A DNA stretch of 64,000 bases from Texcoconibacillus texcoconensis (GTDB taxonomy: Bacteria > Bacillota > Bacilli > Bacillales > Salisediminibacteriaceae). The stretch spans positions 191,219 to 255,218 of the forward strand of contig NZ_JACHHB010000002.1 in assembly GCF_014202575.1 (NCBI RefSeq). Reading direction: 5' to 3'. The translations under genes and the position numbers were made by a program. The notes under the pieces were generated by a model. It saw nothing but the letters and a program-made list of their open reading frames with translations. It searched no databases and was not told the DNA's origin. Of the stretch, positions 45,584-54,142 are shown piece by piece (position 1 is the stretch's first letter; the number at the start of each line of letters is the position of its first letter).

Positions 45584-46675
45584 GTGCAAACAAACGATAA
45601 TCTCTTGCAAAAAGCTGAGCGATTTATTTATACATGCTATGAGGAACTTGGGAAAGAAACAGATGAAATCGTCACTAGAATCAATCAAATAAGAAAAGAA
45701 ATTGAAGAAACTGGTCATTATGACCATACTTATGAAGAACTTGTACATGGAGCAAAAATGGCTTGGCGAAACAGCAATCGCTGCATTGGGAGGCTTTTCT
45801 GGGATCGTCTTCACGTATTTGATGCAAGGCATGCAGAAACAGCAACCGAAGTTGCTGAAGCATCCAAACAACACATTCAATACGCTACAAATGATGGAAA
45901 AATCATTCCTACCATCACCATCTTCAAACCAGTCATACGAGGTAAAGAACAAGTGCGCATTTGGAATTATCAACTTATTCGCTACGCAGGTTATCAAACT
46001 GAAGACGGTATCATTGGCGATCCTGCCTCGGTTGACTTTACAACCGCATGTACAAAAATGGGATGGAAAGGACATGGAACACATTTCGATGTTTTACCAT
46101 TGGTCATTCAAATGAATCAAGGAGCCCCTCAATGGTTTGAGATTCCTAAAGATATCGTTTTAGAAGTCCCAATCAAGCACCCTGAACTTAATGAATTTGA
46201 AGATTTACAGTTAAAGTGGTACGGTGTGCCGATCGTGTCTGATATGCGCTTAGAAATTGGTGGCTTGCATTATACAGCCGCCCCATTTAATGGATGGTAT
46301 ATGGGAACAGAAATTGGTGCGCGGAATTTTGCTGATGAAGGTCGCTACAACATGTTGCCTAAAGTAGCATCTCTTATCGGCTTAGACACAAAAAAATACT
46401 CTTCCTTATGGAAAGACAAAGCTTTGGCTGAGTTAAACGTGGCCGTGCTTCATTCCTTTAAAGAAAACGGCGTGAGTATTGTCGACCACCATACAGCCGC
46501 TTCCCAATTTAAGCAATTCGAAGAAAAAGAAAAGAAAGAAGGACGAAACGTTACTGGAGACTGGACGTGGCTCATCCCTCCTGTCTCACCAGCAACAACA
46601 CACATTTTTCACCGTTCATACAACGATTCGATTGTCACACCTAACTACTTTTATCAAGACGCTCCGTATGACTGA
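45584..46675 (+). CDS. nos: Nitric oxide synthase oxygenase
   Basis: 363-aa bacterial NOS, oxygenase domain only. It makes NO from arginine with electrons from cellular reductases. The proximal heme ligand is Cys67 in [14 protein letters not shown]. The arginine-binding Glu lies in [15 protein letters not shown]. The pterin-site region [16 protein letters not shown] is present. GTG 45584 was chosen, since GAGGTG lies 6 nt upstream; a GTG at 45575 lies within that site. In Bacillus NOS protects against oxidative stress and some antibiotics. Confidence 0.96.
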   Translation: MQTNDNLLQKAERFIYTCYEELGKETDEIVTRINQIRKEIEETGHYDHTYEELVHGAKMAWRNSNRCIGRLFWDRLHVFDARHAETATEVAEASKQHIQYATNDGKIIPTITIFKPVIRGKEQVRIWNYQLIRYAGYQTEDGIIGDPASVDFTTACTKMGWKGHGTHFDVLPLVIQMNQGAPQWFEIPKDIVLEVPIKHPELNEFEDLQLKWYGVPIVSDMRLEIGGLHYTAAPFNGWYMGTEIGARNFADEGRYNMLPKVASLIGLDTKKYSSLWKDKALAELNVAVLHSFKENGVSIVDHHTAASQFKQFEEKEKKEGRNVTGDWTWLIPPVSPATTHIFHRSYNDSIVTPNYFYQDAPYD

Positions 46676-46824
46676 AGGTCACAGAAAGGACCTCAGTTCA
46701 AATGGAGATAACGACATTTCCCCTTAACTATTTCTTTATATGAACTTTCACGCGGAAAGAATAAATCGTCCGGTGATGTTAAACCATATTTAGAAGTAAT
46801 AAACAGAAAAAGGGGAATGCCATG

Positions 46825-47343
46825 ATGAGTGAAAAAAAGTTCTTATGGGCATTGTTTGGCTTAGGAATTATTGCCTTTCCTTGGGTTATTTTTAGAAAAG
46901 CTCCATTGAAGGACTGGGTGATCGTCTACTTTATCGTAGGGTTTGTTTCTGGAATTATTGACAACATTGTTACAGCTAAAGGCTTTTTAAGATATCCTGT
47001 CAAAGCATTTCCAAGGTTCTTTAATGTATCTTGCACTTTTGATTTTGTCGTATGCCCTTTGATGAATGTGATTTATAATCAAGTTACTTATCACGATAAA
47101 CCTCATAAGACTGTGTTGAAATTATTTTTGTTCATTACACCTATGACTTTGTTTGAAACCTTTTTAGAAAAAAATACAAATCTCATTCAATGGAGAATGG
47201 GGTGGAAGTGGTACCATACTTATGTATCGATTTTTATAAAGTACCTTAGCGTTCGTTTTATCATGACGCTCATCCGATACTCTTCTTATTTGCAAAACGT
47301 ATATGTTGATAAAAAGTCAATAAACTTTGATGTTGAGCAATAA
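46825..47343 (+). CDS. CBO0543-family membrane protein
   Basis: 172 aa, about four transmembrane helices. It shows the pattern of a family frequent in spore-formers (CBO0543-like): an early KAPLKDWVIVYFIVGFVSGIIDN, a middle RYPVKAFPRFFNVSCTFDFVVCPLMNVIYNQ and a late WRMGWKWYHTYVSIFIKYLSVRF. Function unknown. AAAAGGGG precedes ATGs at 46822 and 46825. A shared terminator follows. Confidence 0.8.
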   Translation: MSEKKFLWALFGLGIIAFPWVIFRKAPLKDWVIVYFIVGFVSGIIDNIVTAKGFLRYPVKAFPRFFNVSCTFDFVVCPLMNVIYNQVTYHDKPHKTVLKLFLFITPMTLFETFLEKNTNLIQWRMGWKWYHTYVSIFIKYLSVRFIMTLIRYSSYLQNVYVDKKSINFDVEQ

Positions 47344-47380
47344 ACCTTCAGTATTATTCGAGTCGTTAAAAAGATCCAAA

Positions 47381-47414
47381 AAAGCTTCCTTTCACTATAA
47401 AGGAAGCTTTTTCT
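47381..47414. terminator. Bidirectional terminator between convergent genes
   Basis: AAAGCTTCCTTT-cactat-AAAGGAAGCTTT, with T-tracts on both strands. It serves the CBO0543-like gene and the degenerate REC-GGDEF gene. Confidence 0.92.
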
Positions 47415-47453
47415 ATTTAAACATACACATCTAGGGAGGTATCAGTCATTTGA

Positions 47454-48281
47454 TTATTCTTCAGAAGGCTGAACTTTGTTTTCTTGAATTTCTAACGCCT
47501 TTTGTACCGTATGAAGAATTGCCTCTGGATTCTTATCACTTTGTTTCAAGCGACGAAAAGTAAAATCTAAAAGCTCCTGGTGGTTTTGGCATTCATCGGG
47601 ATACGTCGTCATTCCTAATCGAATATGATTGACACTTTCATGCTGTTCAATATGATGTAACAGTTTTTCTGCAACGACTAAAGATCCAATTTTCGGTGTG
47701 ATCGGAAAGATGAACATGAGGCGATTGCCATATTCATAAATCATGTCAACTTTGCGAAATAGCCGCCTACATTCCTTTTTCAACCTTTTCATCATTTGCA
47801 TTTTTTCGTTATAACTCATATCATCTCTTATCTCTAAAAGCATCATACTCACAGGGTAGCCCCCGCGCTCGGCACGGGCGACTTCATTTGAAAGTAAATC
47901 ATCAACCTGTATCGTAATCGATGATACTGGCAGTATTTTCTTCACACGATCGACGACATCTTCTTGATCAAAGGGACGAAGAATAAAGTCGATCACCCCA
48001 ACATTGAGCGCTTCTTGAAATTGGCTTTCTGTAATTCCCTCCGTAATAAGAACGACAGGAACATTCCTTTGTTTGTGTAAGTCTTTCAACAATTGTATCG
48101 ACTGCTCAGTATCTATATAATTACTTAGAAGAATAAGGTTTGTTTCCTCTAATATATCAAATTGCGTCGATAACATTTGTAACGAGTCAAAATCATAAGC
48201 ATTATAACCATTTTCAATCAAAGAATTTTTCATAGAATGACGAACAATATGTTTTGGTTCAATAACAACGACAGTCCCCAT
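47454..48281 (-). CDS. Degenerate receiver-GGDEF protein
   Basis: 275 aa. The N-terminal 115 residues follow the receiver fold (VVVIEPKHIVRHSMKNSLIENGYNAYDFDS; PVVLITEG; GVIDFILRPF). However, the usual phospho-acceptor Asp after beta-3 is replaced (NLILLSNYID). The C-terminal part (about 120-250) follows a GGDEF domain (LLLEIRDDMSYNEKMQ; CRRLFRKVDMIYEYGNRLMFIFP), but the GGDEF signature is replaced by YGNRL. The protein is therefore unlikely to be phosphorylated or to make c-di-GMP; it may bind partners or serve as a pseudo-enzyme. It sits at one end of a c-di-GMP-related region. Confidence 0.75.
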   Translation of the reverse strand: MGTVVVIEPKHIVRHSMKNSLIENGYNAYDFDSLQMLSTQFDILEETNLILLSNYIDTEQSIQLLKDLHKQRNVPVVLITEGITESQFQEALNVGVIDFILRPFDQEDVVDRVKKILPVSSITIQVDDLLSNEVARAERGGYPVSMMLLEIRDDMSYNEKMQMMKRLKKECRRLFRKVDMIYEYGNRLMFIFPITPKIGSLVVAEKLLHHIEQHESVNHIRLGMTTYPDECQNHQELLDFTFRRLKQSDKNPEAILHTVQKALEIQENKVQPSEE

Positions 48282-48360
48282 TTAAAACCACCTTCAACGA
48301 TCTAGTCTTTATTCCCATTGTGTACACGCATGATTCTTACGTCAATATTTTTTAAGAAAA

Positions 48361-48386
48361 AAGGATAACAGCACGTTATCCCTTTT
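48361..48386 (-). terminator. Terminator behind the chemoreceptor remnant
   Basis: On the minus strand GGGATAAC-gtgct-GTTATCC is followed by TTTTTTCTTAAAA. It lies directly after the remnant's stop codon. Confidence 0.85.
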
Positions 48387-48392
48387 CATCAA

Positions 48393-48467
48393 CTACCATT
48401 TAAACTTGTTCATTGATGTTTGTAATTCTTCAGCCATCTTCGCCAACGTATTAGCCGCAGCATTAAC
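48393..48467 (-). pseudogene. 3' remnant of a methyl-accepting chemotaxis protein gene
   Basis: The minus strand encodes NAAANTLAKMAEELQTSMN then KFKW-stop. This aligns with the intact receptor's C-terminus in this window ([19 protein letters not shown] then NFKL-stop). Upstream of NAAAN the similarity ends at once, so about 24 codons remain of a gene of some 570. Its terminator is still in place. Confidence 0.85.
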
Positions 48468-48486
48468 CTTAATTAGATTAATGAAC

Positions 48487-48540
48487 AAAAAAACTACCTG
48501 CAACATCGGAGACATTCACTCCAACATTCAGGTAGTTTAT
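48487..48540 (-). terminator. Terminator of the HpaB-family gene
   Basis: AAACTACCTG (48491-48500) pairs with CAGGTAGTTT (48529-48538), with a further inner stem (GGAG/CTCC). TTTTTTG follows on the minus strand. Confidence 0.88.
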
Positions 48541-48547
48541 TTTCCAA

Positions 48548-49984
48548 TCAGTTATTTAAAAACTGACTCACACGATCAACAAAACGGCTTTTATCATACT
48601 TAAAATATAACGCGCCCATTAACCGTATCGGATCGCCAAAAAAGAACTTTTCATACAATGATTGTCTCGTTCCAAACGAACTCATACATAAATCCCATGC
48701 CAATCGAAACAGCTTCACCCGCTCTTCAGCATTTTTCGTTTTCGCTTGTAAATATTTATCTAAATCTCCCCGAATCACTTCTTCAAAATCTTTTTCTGTC
48801 GGAATCGAGATCATTCCACTTGCCCCTAGAAGTTGAATGAATTCTGTCATTTTTGGATATTGACGCTGAAAAGTCGTAACCGCTGCATAAAGCGGTTTTA
48901 ACGCTGGAATCATCACTCCATGATCTTCTTCTGCTTCAATTTCAGCTTTCAATAACAAAGCCTTCATCGATTCAAGTGTCATAATCATTTCCGCGAGCTT
49001 TTCTTGCACATGTTGATACTCGCTAATATTAATTGTATCAACAATTTGTTGCGCCACCCCAAGCACAAACTCCAATTTTACAACTTGCCTTGAGACAACT
49101 TGATGCATCGCCATATTTGTAAACGAGCCCTCACCTGTTAATTTAGCCGGTGCTTGAATGTTGTCATAGTAAAACACCCGCTCCCAAGGAACGACGACAT
49201 CATCAAATACAACAAGCGCATCTACCTCTTCAAAGCGAGAACTTAACGGATAATCAAACGTGGATTCCCTGCCAGAAAAAGACTCCCGACATATAAACCT
49301 TAACCCTTCTGTATTAGTAGGGATCGAAAAAGCATAAGCGTACGATTTATCCATAACGTTCGCCGTCGAATAAACGATCATCTCATCCGTGATTCCACCT
49401 TGTGTCGCAAGCAGCTTTCCACCCCTAACCACAAGGCCCTCGTCATTACGATCGACAACCTTTGCTGCAATCGTGTCATCGTCATCTTCAGTAAAATAAT
49501 GAGCAGAACGGTTCACTTGCGGATTGATAAATGCATGCGTAAACGACAAATCCTTTTCCCGCGCCCGCTCATATACAGCTTGAATATGATCCGGGAAACA
49601 ATTTTTCTCACCTTCTAACAAATGCTTAGAAGCCGCAAAAGACATCAACGCCGTATTCATATAATCCGGACTTCTCCCCAACATCCCAGCATGCGTCCGC
49701 GCCCACTCTTGAACCATCAGACGCCGCTTCTCAAGATCCTCCTTCGTCTGCGGAATCATATACGACGTCCCGACCCGATCCCCTGTCCCCGGCGAACGAT
49801 AAGTCATAACGTCTTGAAGCGAAGAATCCAACTGCAAATCATAAAGCGCAGCCTGACTCTTTATAACCCCTTTATAAGCAAAATGTTCAGATATGTTCCC
49901 TTTTACCTGCTCTCCGTGAATCCAGACATCCGATTGCAATTGGTCAATTCGACGAATATATTCCACACCTGATATTGCGCCCAA
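48548..49984 (-). CDS. 4-hydroxyphenylacetate 3-hydroxylase family flavin monooxygenase (HpaB-like)
   Basis: 478 aa, full length for the FADH2-dependent aromatic hydroxylase family. Recognisable blocks are SYMIPQTKEDLEKRR, ARTHAGMLGRSPDYMN, HAFINPQVNR, the Asp/Glu-rich loop, DDVVVPWERVFYYDN and GDPIRLMGALY. It needs a separate flavin reductase, which is not adjacent. The substrate could be 4-hydroxyphenylacetate or another phenol. Start: TTG 49984 with GAGGTG 7 nt upstream. Confidence 0.92.
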   Translation of the reverse strand: MGAISGVEYIRRIDQLQSDVWIHGEQVKGNISEHFAYKGVIKSQAALYDLQLDSSLQDVMTYRSPGTGDRVGTSYMIPQTKEDLEKRRLMVQEWARTHAGMLGRSPDYMNTALMSFAASKHLLEGEKNCFPDHIQAVYERAREKDLSFTHAFINPQVNRSAHYFTEDDDDTIAAKVVDRNDEGLVVRGGKLLATQGGITDEMIVYSTANVMDKSYAYAFSIPTNTEGLRFICRESFSGRESTFDYPLSSRFEEVDALVVFDDVVVPWERVFYYDNIQAPAKLTGEGSFTNMAMHQVVSRQVVKLEFVLGVAQQIVDTINISEYQHVQEKLAEMIMTLESMKALLLKAEIEAEEDHGVMIPALKPLYAAVTTFQRQYPKMTEFIQLLGASGMISIPTEKDFEEVIRGDLDKYLQAKTKNAEERVKLFRLAWDLCMSSFGTRQSLYEKFFFGDPIRLMGALYFKYDKSRFVDRVSQFLNN

Positions 49985-50102
49985 GCCTTTTCACCTCACT
50001 GAATGATCGCGTTCATTTTTGCAAGTTTCACCTTCATTACATTATTGAAAGGAACTTTTAATTATTCTTACAAATGGTGAAAAAAGCTTGGGCAAAGGGA
50101 AA

Positions 50103-51824
50103 TTATTTTTGATCATACATTTGAAACGTATTCCTCCCCGACTCTTTCGCACGATACAGGGCAGCATCAGCTTGTTTATAAAGCGTCAGCTTATCTTCAC
50201 TGGCATTTGGATAAATACCGATACCTATACTAACAGTGATAGGTAAATCCATTTCATCAAGCTCTAAAGGCTTCTGCATCTGGTCAACAAGTTGCTTAGC
50301 AAATGAGACCGGTTCTTCTTCACTTTCTATTTCTTCAATTAAAATCGCAAATTCATCCCCACCAAGACGAGCAAACTGGGAACGATCGTTAAGCAACTGA
50401 CTCACCCTTGAGGTGAAAGAGGTTAACAATTCGTCACCTACCACATGACCATACGTATCATTCACTTGTTTAAAATGATCTAAATCAAGCATGATCAGTG
50501 CACACTGCTCATCCTGCGCATTTGACTTTTCTATCACGGTATCTAATAGATTCTCAAATTGCCTTCGGTTTGCAATATTCGTTAAACAATCATGTGTAGC
50601 TAAATGTCTTACTTGTTGCTCTATTCTTTTTTGTTCACTGATATCAGAAATCACGCCATCAAGACGAATGAGTTCACCTCTATCATTCAAAATCGGTGTC
50701 GTATGATCTTGAACCCATTTTACATCTCCTTGTTTATCAATAATACGATATTGATGAGTCAGCGGGTACCCTTCATAAAGGAGTGGTTGTCTCTCTATAA
50801 ATGCACCATAGTCTTCTGGATGCACAAGGCGCTCCCAACGCTCTCCTAAGTCATAGAAATCTTGAAAACAATACCCGGTGATGTCAGTTATGCGTGGTGA
50901 AAAGTACAACGTTTCATGTTCTTTCATGTCCATCGACCAGATACCGACACCTAATCCTTCGTAAATGTTCTTTAATAATAAATCTTGTTCTTCAACTTTC
51001 CCTTCGATTTTTTTAAATTCCGTAATATCTTGAAAAACAGCAATGACCCGATCTAAATTTCCGTTATGATCCACGGTACAACTCAAATGAAAATCAATCG
51101 TTCGTTCTGCTCGATCATTTTGACGAATGATTTGAAATTGTTTACGCATATCTCGTTTTTCATTTACCGATCTTTGATACTCATGTTGAACACACCTACA
51201 GTCATTAGCTGGCAAGAGAATATCGAATAGCTCATGGGGTGGGCAACAACGGTGGGGTCCGTCAATGCCTAAAACATCGTACAAATTTTCTGAACAATAA
51301 GCATGCTCTTGTTTGACATCATAATCCCAACTTGCGATGTTGGCCACCGCTTGTGTTTGATGCAGCAATTCACTACTTCTCAAATATTCACGTTCTCTTC
51401 TCCGGTCTTTTGTAATATCTTTACAAACGATGAGAATTCCAATTATTTCTTCGTCAACAACAATGGGTGTGTAAGTCATATCAACATATAGATCTTTTTC
51501 AACAGTGCGAAAAACAGCTTCAAACCTTTGAGCGATCCCTTCAGTCGCCTTTTGGAAATGAACCTTCACTATGTCTTTATAATCATGATGGACTTGACTA
51601 AAAATTGAAGTACCCATTACCCGGTGATGAGAATTTAATATTTCATAAGCTTTCGGATTATAGTAACGAATCAGACTACTAGTATCAACAATATAAACGA
51701 TATCGTCGTGACGGGTATACAATGATTCAAACAGACCTAGGTTTTTCTTGGAGTCTAGCTGGTGAGTGAACTTACATTGATTCAATACCGATAGACTACA
51801 CGCCTTCTTTTCGAAACTTATCAA
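50103..51824 (-). CDS. PAS-GGDEF diguanylate cyclase
   Basis: About 573 aa. Three PAS-type sensors in tandem (starting near 30, 150 and 285; each ends in an ILIVCKDITKDR / VIAVFQDITEFK / LDGVISDISEQK-type PAC segment) precede a GGDEF domain. The latter has THDCLTNIANRRQFE, LDLDHFKQVNDTYGH and an intact RLGGDEFAIL active site, so synthesis of c-di-GMP is expected. No EAL domain and no membrane helix: a cytoplasmic sensor. TTG 51824 has GGGGTGAG upstream; ATG 51941 and ATG 51857 lack ribosome sites. It lies downstream of, and in line with, the PilZ gene, but a terminator separates them. Confidence 0.93.
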   Translation of the reverse strand: MISFEKKACSLSVLNQCKFTHQLDSKKNLGLFESLYTRHDDIVYIVDTSSLIRYYNPKAYEILNSHHRVMGTSIFSQVHHDYKDIVKVHFQKATEGIAQRFEAVFRTVEKDLYVDMTYTPIVVDEEIIGILIVCKDITKDRRREREYLRSSELLHQTQAVANIASWDYDVKQEHAYCSENLYDVLGIDGPHRCCPPHELFDILLPANDCRCVQHEYQRSVNEKRDMRKQFQIIRQNDRAERTIDFHLSCTVDHNGNLDRVIAVFQDITEFKKIEGKVEEQDLLLKNIYEGLGVGIWSMDMKEHETLYFSPRITDITGYCFQDFYDLGERWERLVHPEDYGAFIERQPLLYEGYPLTHQYRIIDKQGDVKWVQDHTTPILNDRGELIRLDGVISDISEQKRIEQQVRHLATHDCLTNIANRRQFENLLDTVIEKSNAQDEQCALIMLDLDHFKQVNDTYGHVVGDELLTSFTSRVSQLLNDRSQFARLGGDEFAILIEEIESEEEPVSFAKQLVDQMQKPLELDEMDLPITVSIGIGIYPNASEDKLTLYKQADAALYRAKESGRNTFQMYDQK

Positions 51825-52095
51825 GATACTCACCCCAAAGTGTGATTTTCGATCCATATGAAGGGATTCGATTTTCAATGACAAGACGTTCTGACAATGT
51901 GAATCATTATTATGTTTAGAATGATATACTTTGTGTTGCATGTTTGTGGAGGGCGGTATGTTATGAATGGGAAGTTATATTTATATAAAGTTAACAATTG
52001 AATCTATAGAATTAGATCATTATACCTACACAGTAGCAAATAAAACAATCTTTGACAATTATCAACACAATTGTTAACAAAATGGTTGATTTTTC

Positions 52096-52166
52096 ATAAA
52101 AAACTCGCTTTTTCGTGTCAGTGCTTACAGACACTCAGTCTGTGAACAAGATACGAAAAAACGAGT
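52096..52166 (-). terminator. Long terminator of the pilZ gene
   Basis: ACTCG...TTTTTCGT (52103-52115) pairs with ACGAAAAA...CGAGT (52153-52166), with an inner CAGAC-actca-GTCTG hairpin. Minus-strand TTTTTTATG follows. Confidence 0.8.
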
Positions 52167-52170
52167 ACTG

Positions 52171-52608
52171 TTATACATTTAATTTCATTAAGTACGTTTT
52201 CCGATCCTCATATACAAAACGTGTATTCGGCGGGACAGAGCCGAGTCTATTACGTAGTTTTACTGCAAATTGGTTGAGCGTGTGTGCAATTTCATCACGA
52301 TGCGTTTCTTCAATCGTAAATTCCACACCGTATTGCGATAACTCATCGTCAATATCGTGTTTCCAAACGATGTGACCGACTGGTGAGATCGTTCGCCCTA
52401 AAATTTCCGTTTCAAAATACAATATGACGTCATGCAGAACTGGTAACTTTAACGTCGAAATAAACCGTATTCCCCCAAGGCCAATATCCTCAATGAGAAT
52501 TTTCGTTTTTCCTAAGTCAACATATTCACCTTTGATCTTCAAAATCGTCATCGTTGCATCAAGAGGATGGTTTAATGGGATACGGAAGTAATTTCTTTTT
52601 TCAGTCAA
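52171..52608 (-). CDS. PilZ-domain c-di-GMP receptor
   Basis: 145 aa, a single PilZ domain. The c-di-GMP-binding RxxxR is at R5-R9 (RNYFR). The second motif reads EDIGLGGIRF, where the usual DxSxxG Ser is Gly. It probably acts as a small effector. TTG start, with AAGGGGATGATG upstream. A c-di-GMP-I riboswitch on the same strand lies about 380 nt upstream, and a diguanylate cyclase gene lies downstream, so both its transcript and its protein may sense c-di-GMP. Confidence 0.9.
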   Translation of the reverse strand: MTEKRNYFRIPLNHPLDATMTILKIKGEYVDLGKTKILIEDIGLGGIRFISTLKLPVLHDVILYFETEILGRTISPVGHIVWKHDIDDELSQYGVEFTIEETHRDEIAHTLNQFAVKLRNRLGSVPPNTRFVYEDRKTYLMKLNV

Positions 52609-52625
52609 GTTACATCATCCCCTTA

Positions 52626-52666
52626 TTTAAAGGCTTTAACATGCGTCTCTCCGACACTCCTTTAAA
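52626..52666 (-). other. Hairpin in the pilZ leader
   Basis: TTTAAAGG (52626-52633) and CCTTTAAA (52659-52666) form a perfect outer stem around a GTGTC-ggaga-GACGC inner stem (one G-T pair). The structure ends about 6 nt before the pilZ ribosome site. Two tiny frames (MKSLVIWRTDQ; MMKSLKECRRDAC) join by TGATG just here. Confidence 0.55.
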
Positions 52667-52984
52667 CTTTTCATCATTGATCGGTACGCCAAATAACTAG
52701 GCTCTTCATGCGCCTCCCCACAAACTGTGAATTGACGTATTGGATCCTGTTGAGATCAAGATTTTGTTTCGAGTCTAGTTTTACTTCATTCTCCAAGTCG
52801 TTTGTATTTAATGTCAAACAAAAATATCGCCTCTCAAAACATAACGAACTTGTATTAAAGGGGGTCGCTTAATGTTATTTGTAGTGTGACTGTTATCAAG
52901 GTCATGGAATGAAAAAAGAAATTGAGGATAGCGGAAGATGCCGGAGTCTTAACGAGAGGATATAAACCATGTTATTAGAAATCC

Positions 52985-53072
52985 AACTTCTCGGTAACCT
53001 AGCTATCCTAGCTTCACGCCTTAGACCTATGGTTTTGCGTCACTAACTTTCATTAGCTTTGCCCTTTCGGAA
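52985..53072 (-). ncRNA. Cyclic-di-GMP-I (GEMM) riboswitch
   Basis: Read on the minus strand, the conserved blocks appear in order: AGGGCAAAG, a CTAAT-GAAA-GTTAG tetraloop hairpin, GTGACGCAAAACC, GGTCTAAGGC, then AGCTAGG and the closing GGTTACCGAG. This matches the GEMM-I consensus as known from the V. cholerae Vc2 RNA. Promoter-like TACAAT lies just upstream (about 53089). No clear terminator platform follows. The first gene downstream on this strand is pilZ. Confidence 0.92.
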
Positions 53073-53301
53073 CTTTATGTTATTGTAATACACTTTTTAT
53101 TTTAACTCATTTCATATCATTTTACTTAATTTTAATCACTTATCTTTAAAAAAGCAATTATAGAAAATAACAGAGGAAATCTCAGTCATATATACTTGTC
53201 GTTTCAATTGACGGTTAATCAAAAAACAAAAACGAACCCGTATAACCTCATCTGTATAAAACAAACTATCCTTATAAAAGAAATTTTTGGAGGGGTTCGT
53301 T

Positions 53302-53679
53302 TTGCCTAAAAATTTAACTTGGATGACTTTTTTTATGCTTATTTTAGCTAGTTACAGATTCACACACCTGATTGTGTTTGACAAAATTACTGCTTTTATT
53401 AGAGAACCTTTTATGCAAAAACAAATAACCGTTGATGACAATGGGGAAATGACAAGCAAAAAAGTCCCTGCCTCTAAATTTGGATACTTATTAAACTGCT
53501 ATTGGTGTGCAGGAATATGGAGCTCAATAATTTTGACGCTCGGATACATGCTCTTTCCGAAGTTAATCAAACCATTGGTTTTTATTTTATCGGTTGCAGG
53601 TGGCCAAACGCTTTTAGAATCATTTGTAGGCGTCGAAACAAAAGCAACACAGCTATTATCTAAGGAATTAAAAAATTAA
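53302..53679 (+). CDS. DUF1360 family membrane protein
   Basis: 125 aa with two to three transmembrane segments. It has the DUF1360 pattern ASYRFTHLIVFDKITAFIREPFM then LLNCYWCAGIWSS with a Cys-x2-Cys pair, and a C-terminal VAGGQTLLES. In Bacillus the family occurs mainly in spore-formers; the role is unknown. TTG 53302 has GGAGGGG 6 nt upstream. The frame opening at 53287 starts inside that site. Confidence 0.85.
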   Translation: MPKNLTWMTFFMLILASYRFTHLIVFDKITAFIREPFMQKQITVDDNGEMTSKKVPASKFGYLLNCYWCAGIWSSIILTLGYMLFPKLIKPLVFILSVAGGQTLLESFVGVETKATQLLSKELKN

Positions 53680-53694
53680 AATTTTCAATTGTCC

Positions 53695-53708
53695 TGAAAC
53701 GCGTTTCA
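53695..53708. promoter_or_regulatory. Perfect 14-bp palindrome TGAAACGCGTTTCA
   Basis: A LacI-type operator-like palindrome, 16 bp after the DUF1360 stop. A near copy (TGAAACGCGTTACA) lies at 61374-61387 near the LacI-family gene. The centre is GC, not CG as in cre. Confidence 0.4.
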
Positions 53709-53741
53709 TCATGTAATATCATATATGTAAAAGGTTCTACC

Positions 53742-53797
53742 TAAAAAACTCTCATTGGCGTAACGTCATGGCGGCGCAACAATGAGAGTTTTTTCTC
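53742..53797 (+). terminator. Terminator of the DUF1360 gene
   Basis: AACTCTCATTG (53747-53757) pairs with CAATGAGAGTT (53780-53790), followed by TTTTCTC. Confidence 0.9.
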
Positions 53798-54106
53798 TTT
53801 ATTTACTTATTTTGAACACCTGTTCCATTGAAAATGAATTTGTTCCGAAATGATATTTCTTAATATATATATATTGTTGAAGGCCATTCACAAATATACA
53901 TATAACTCACTAATTTTCACTTGATTTAATAACTTTTTCTCACACACCCAAATTAAAAAAGTCATCTTGTTTTTGATCCGTAAAACTTTACACTGAATAC
54001 ATTCTAACAAGGAAATATTTCTCCTTTTATCGGGAGAACACTCACCTTTTTCCATTACAAGGAAGGTTTTAGGCCTGTTGATAAATAAGATAACTGAGGT
54101 GAATAC
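53798..54106. other. AT-rich intergenic region
   Basis: About 310 bp with an ATATATATATAT run near 53862 and no convincing gene. An 81-codon minus-strand frame here has no ribosome site. It should contain the promoter of the MFS gene. Confidence 0.5.
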
Positions 54107-54142
54107 TTGAATCTTTTCAGGAAAGAAGGGCAAGCATTTTGA
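54107..54142 (+). CDS. 11-residue upstream peptide coupled to the MFS gene
   Basis: TTG 54107, preceded by GAGGTGA, opens MNLFRKEGQAF-stop. Its TGA (54140-54142) overlaps the TTG start of the transporter (TTGA). The arrangement would allow translational coupling or attenuation. Confidence 0.4.
   Translation: MNLFRKEGQAF

Noticed and set aside
53695-53708. cre site TGAAACGCGTTTCA
   Set aside because: The central two bases are GC where the CcpA consensus requires CG; kept only as a generic LacI-type palindrome.
53888-54133. 81-codon minus-strand ORF
   Set aside because: TTG start without ribosome site in an AT-rich spacer; antisense to the MFS leader; no family resemblance.
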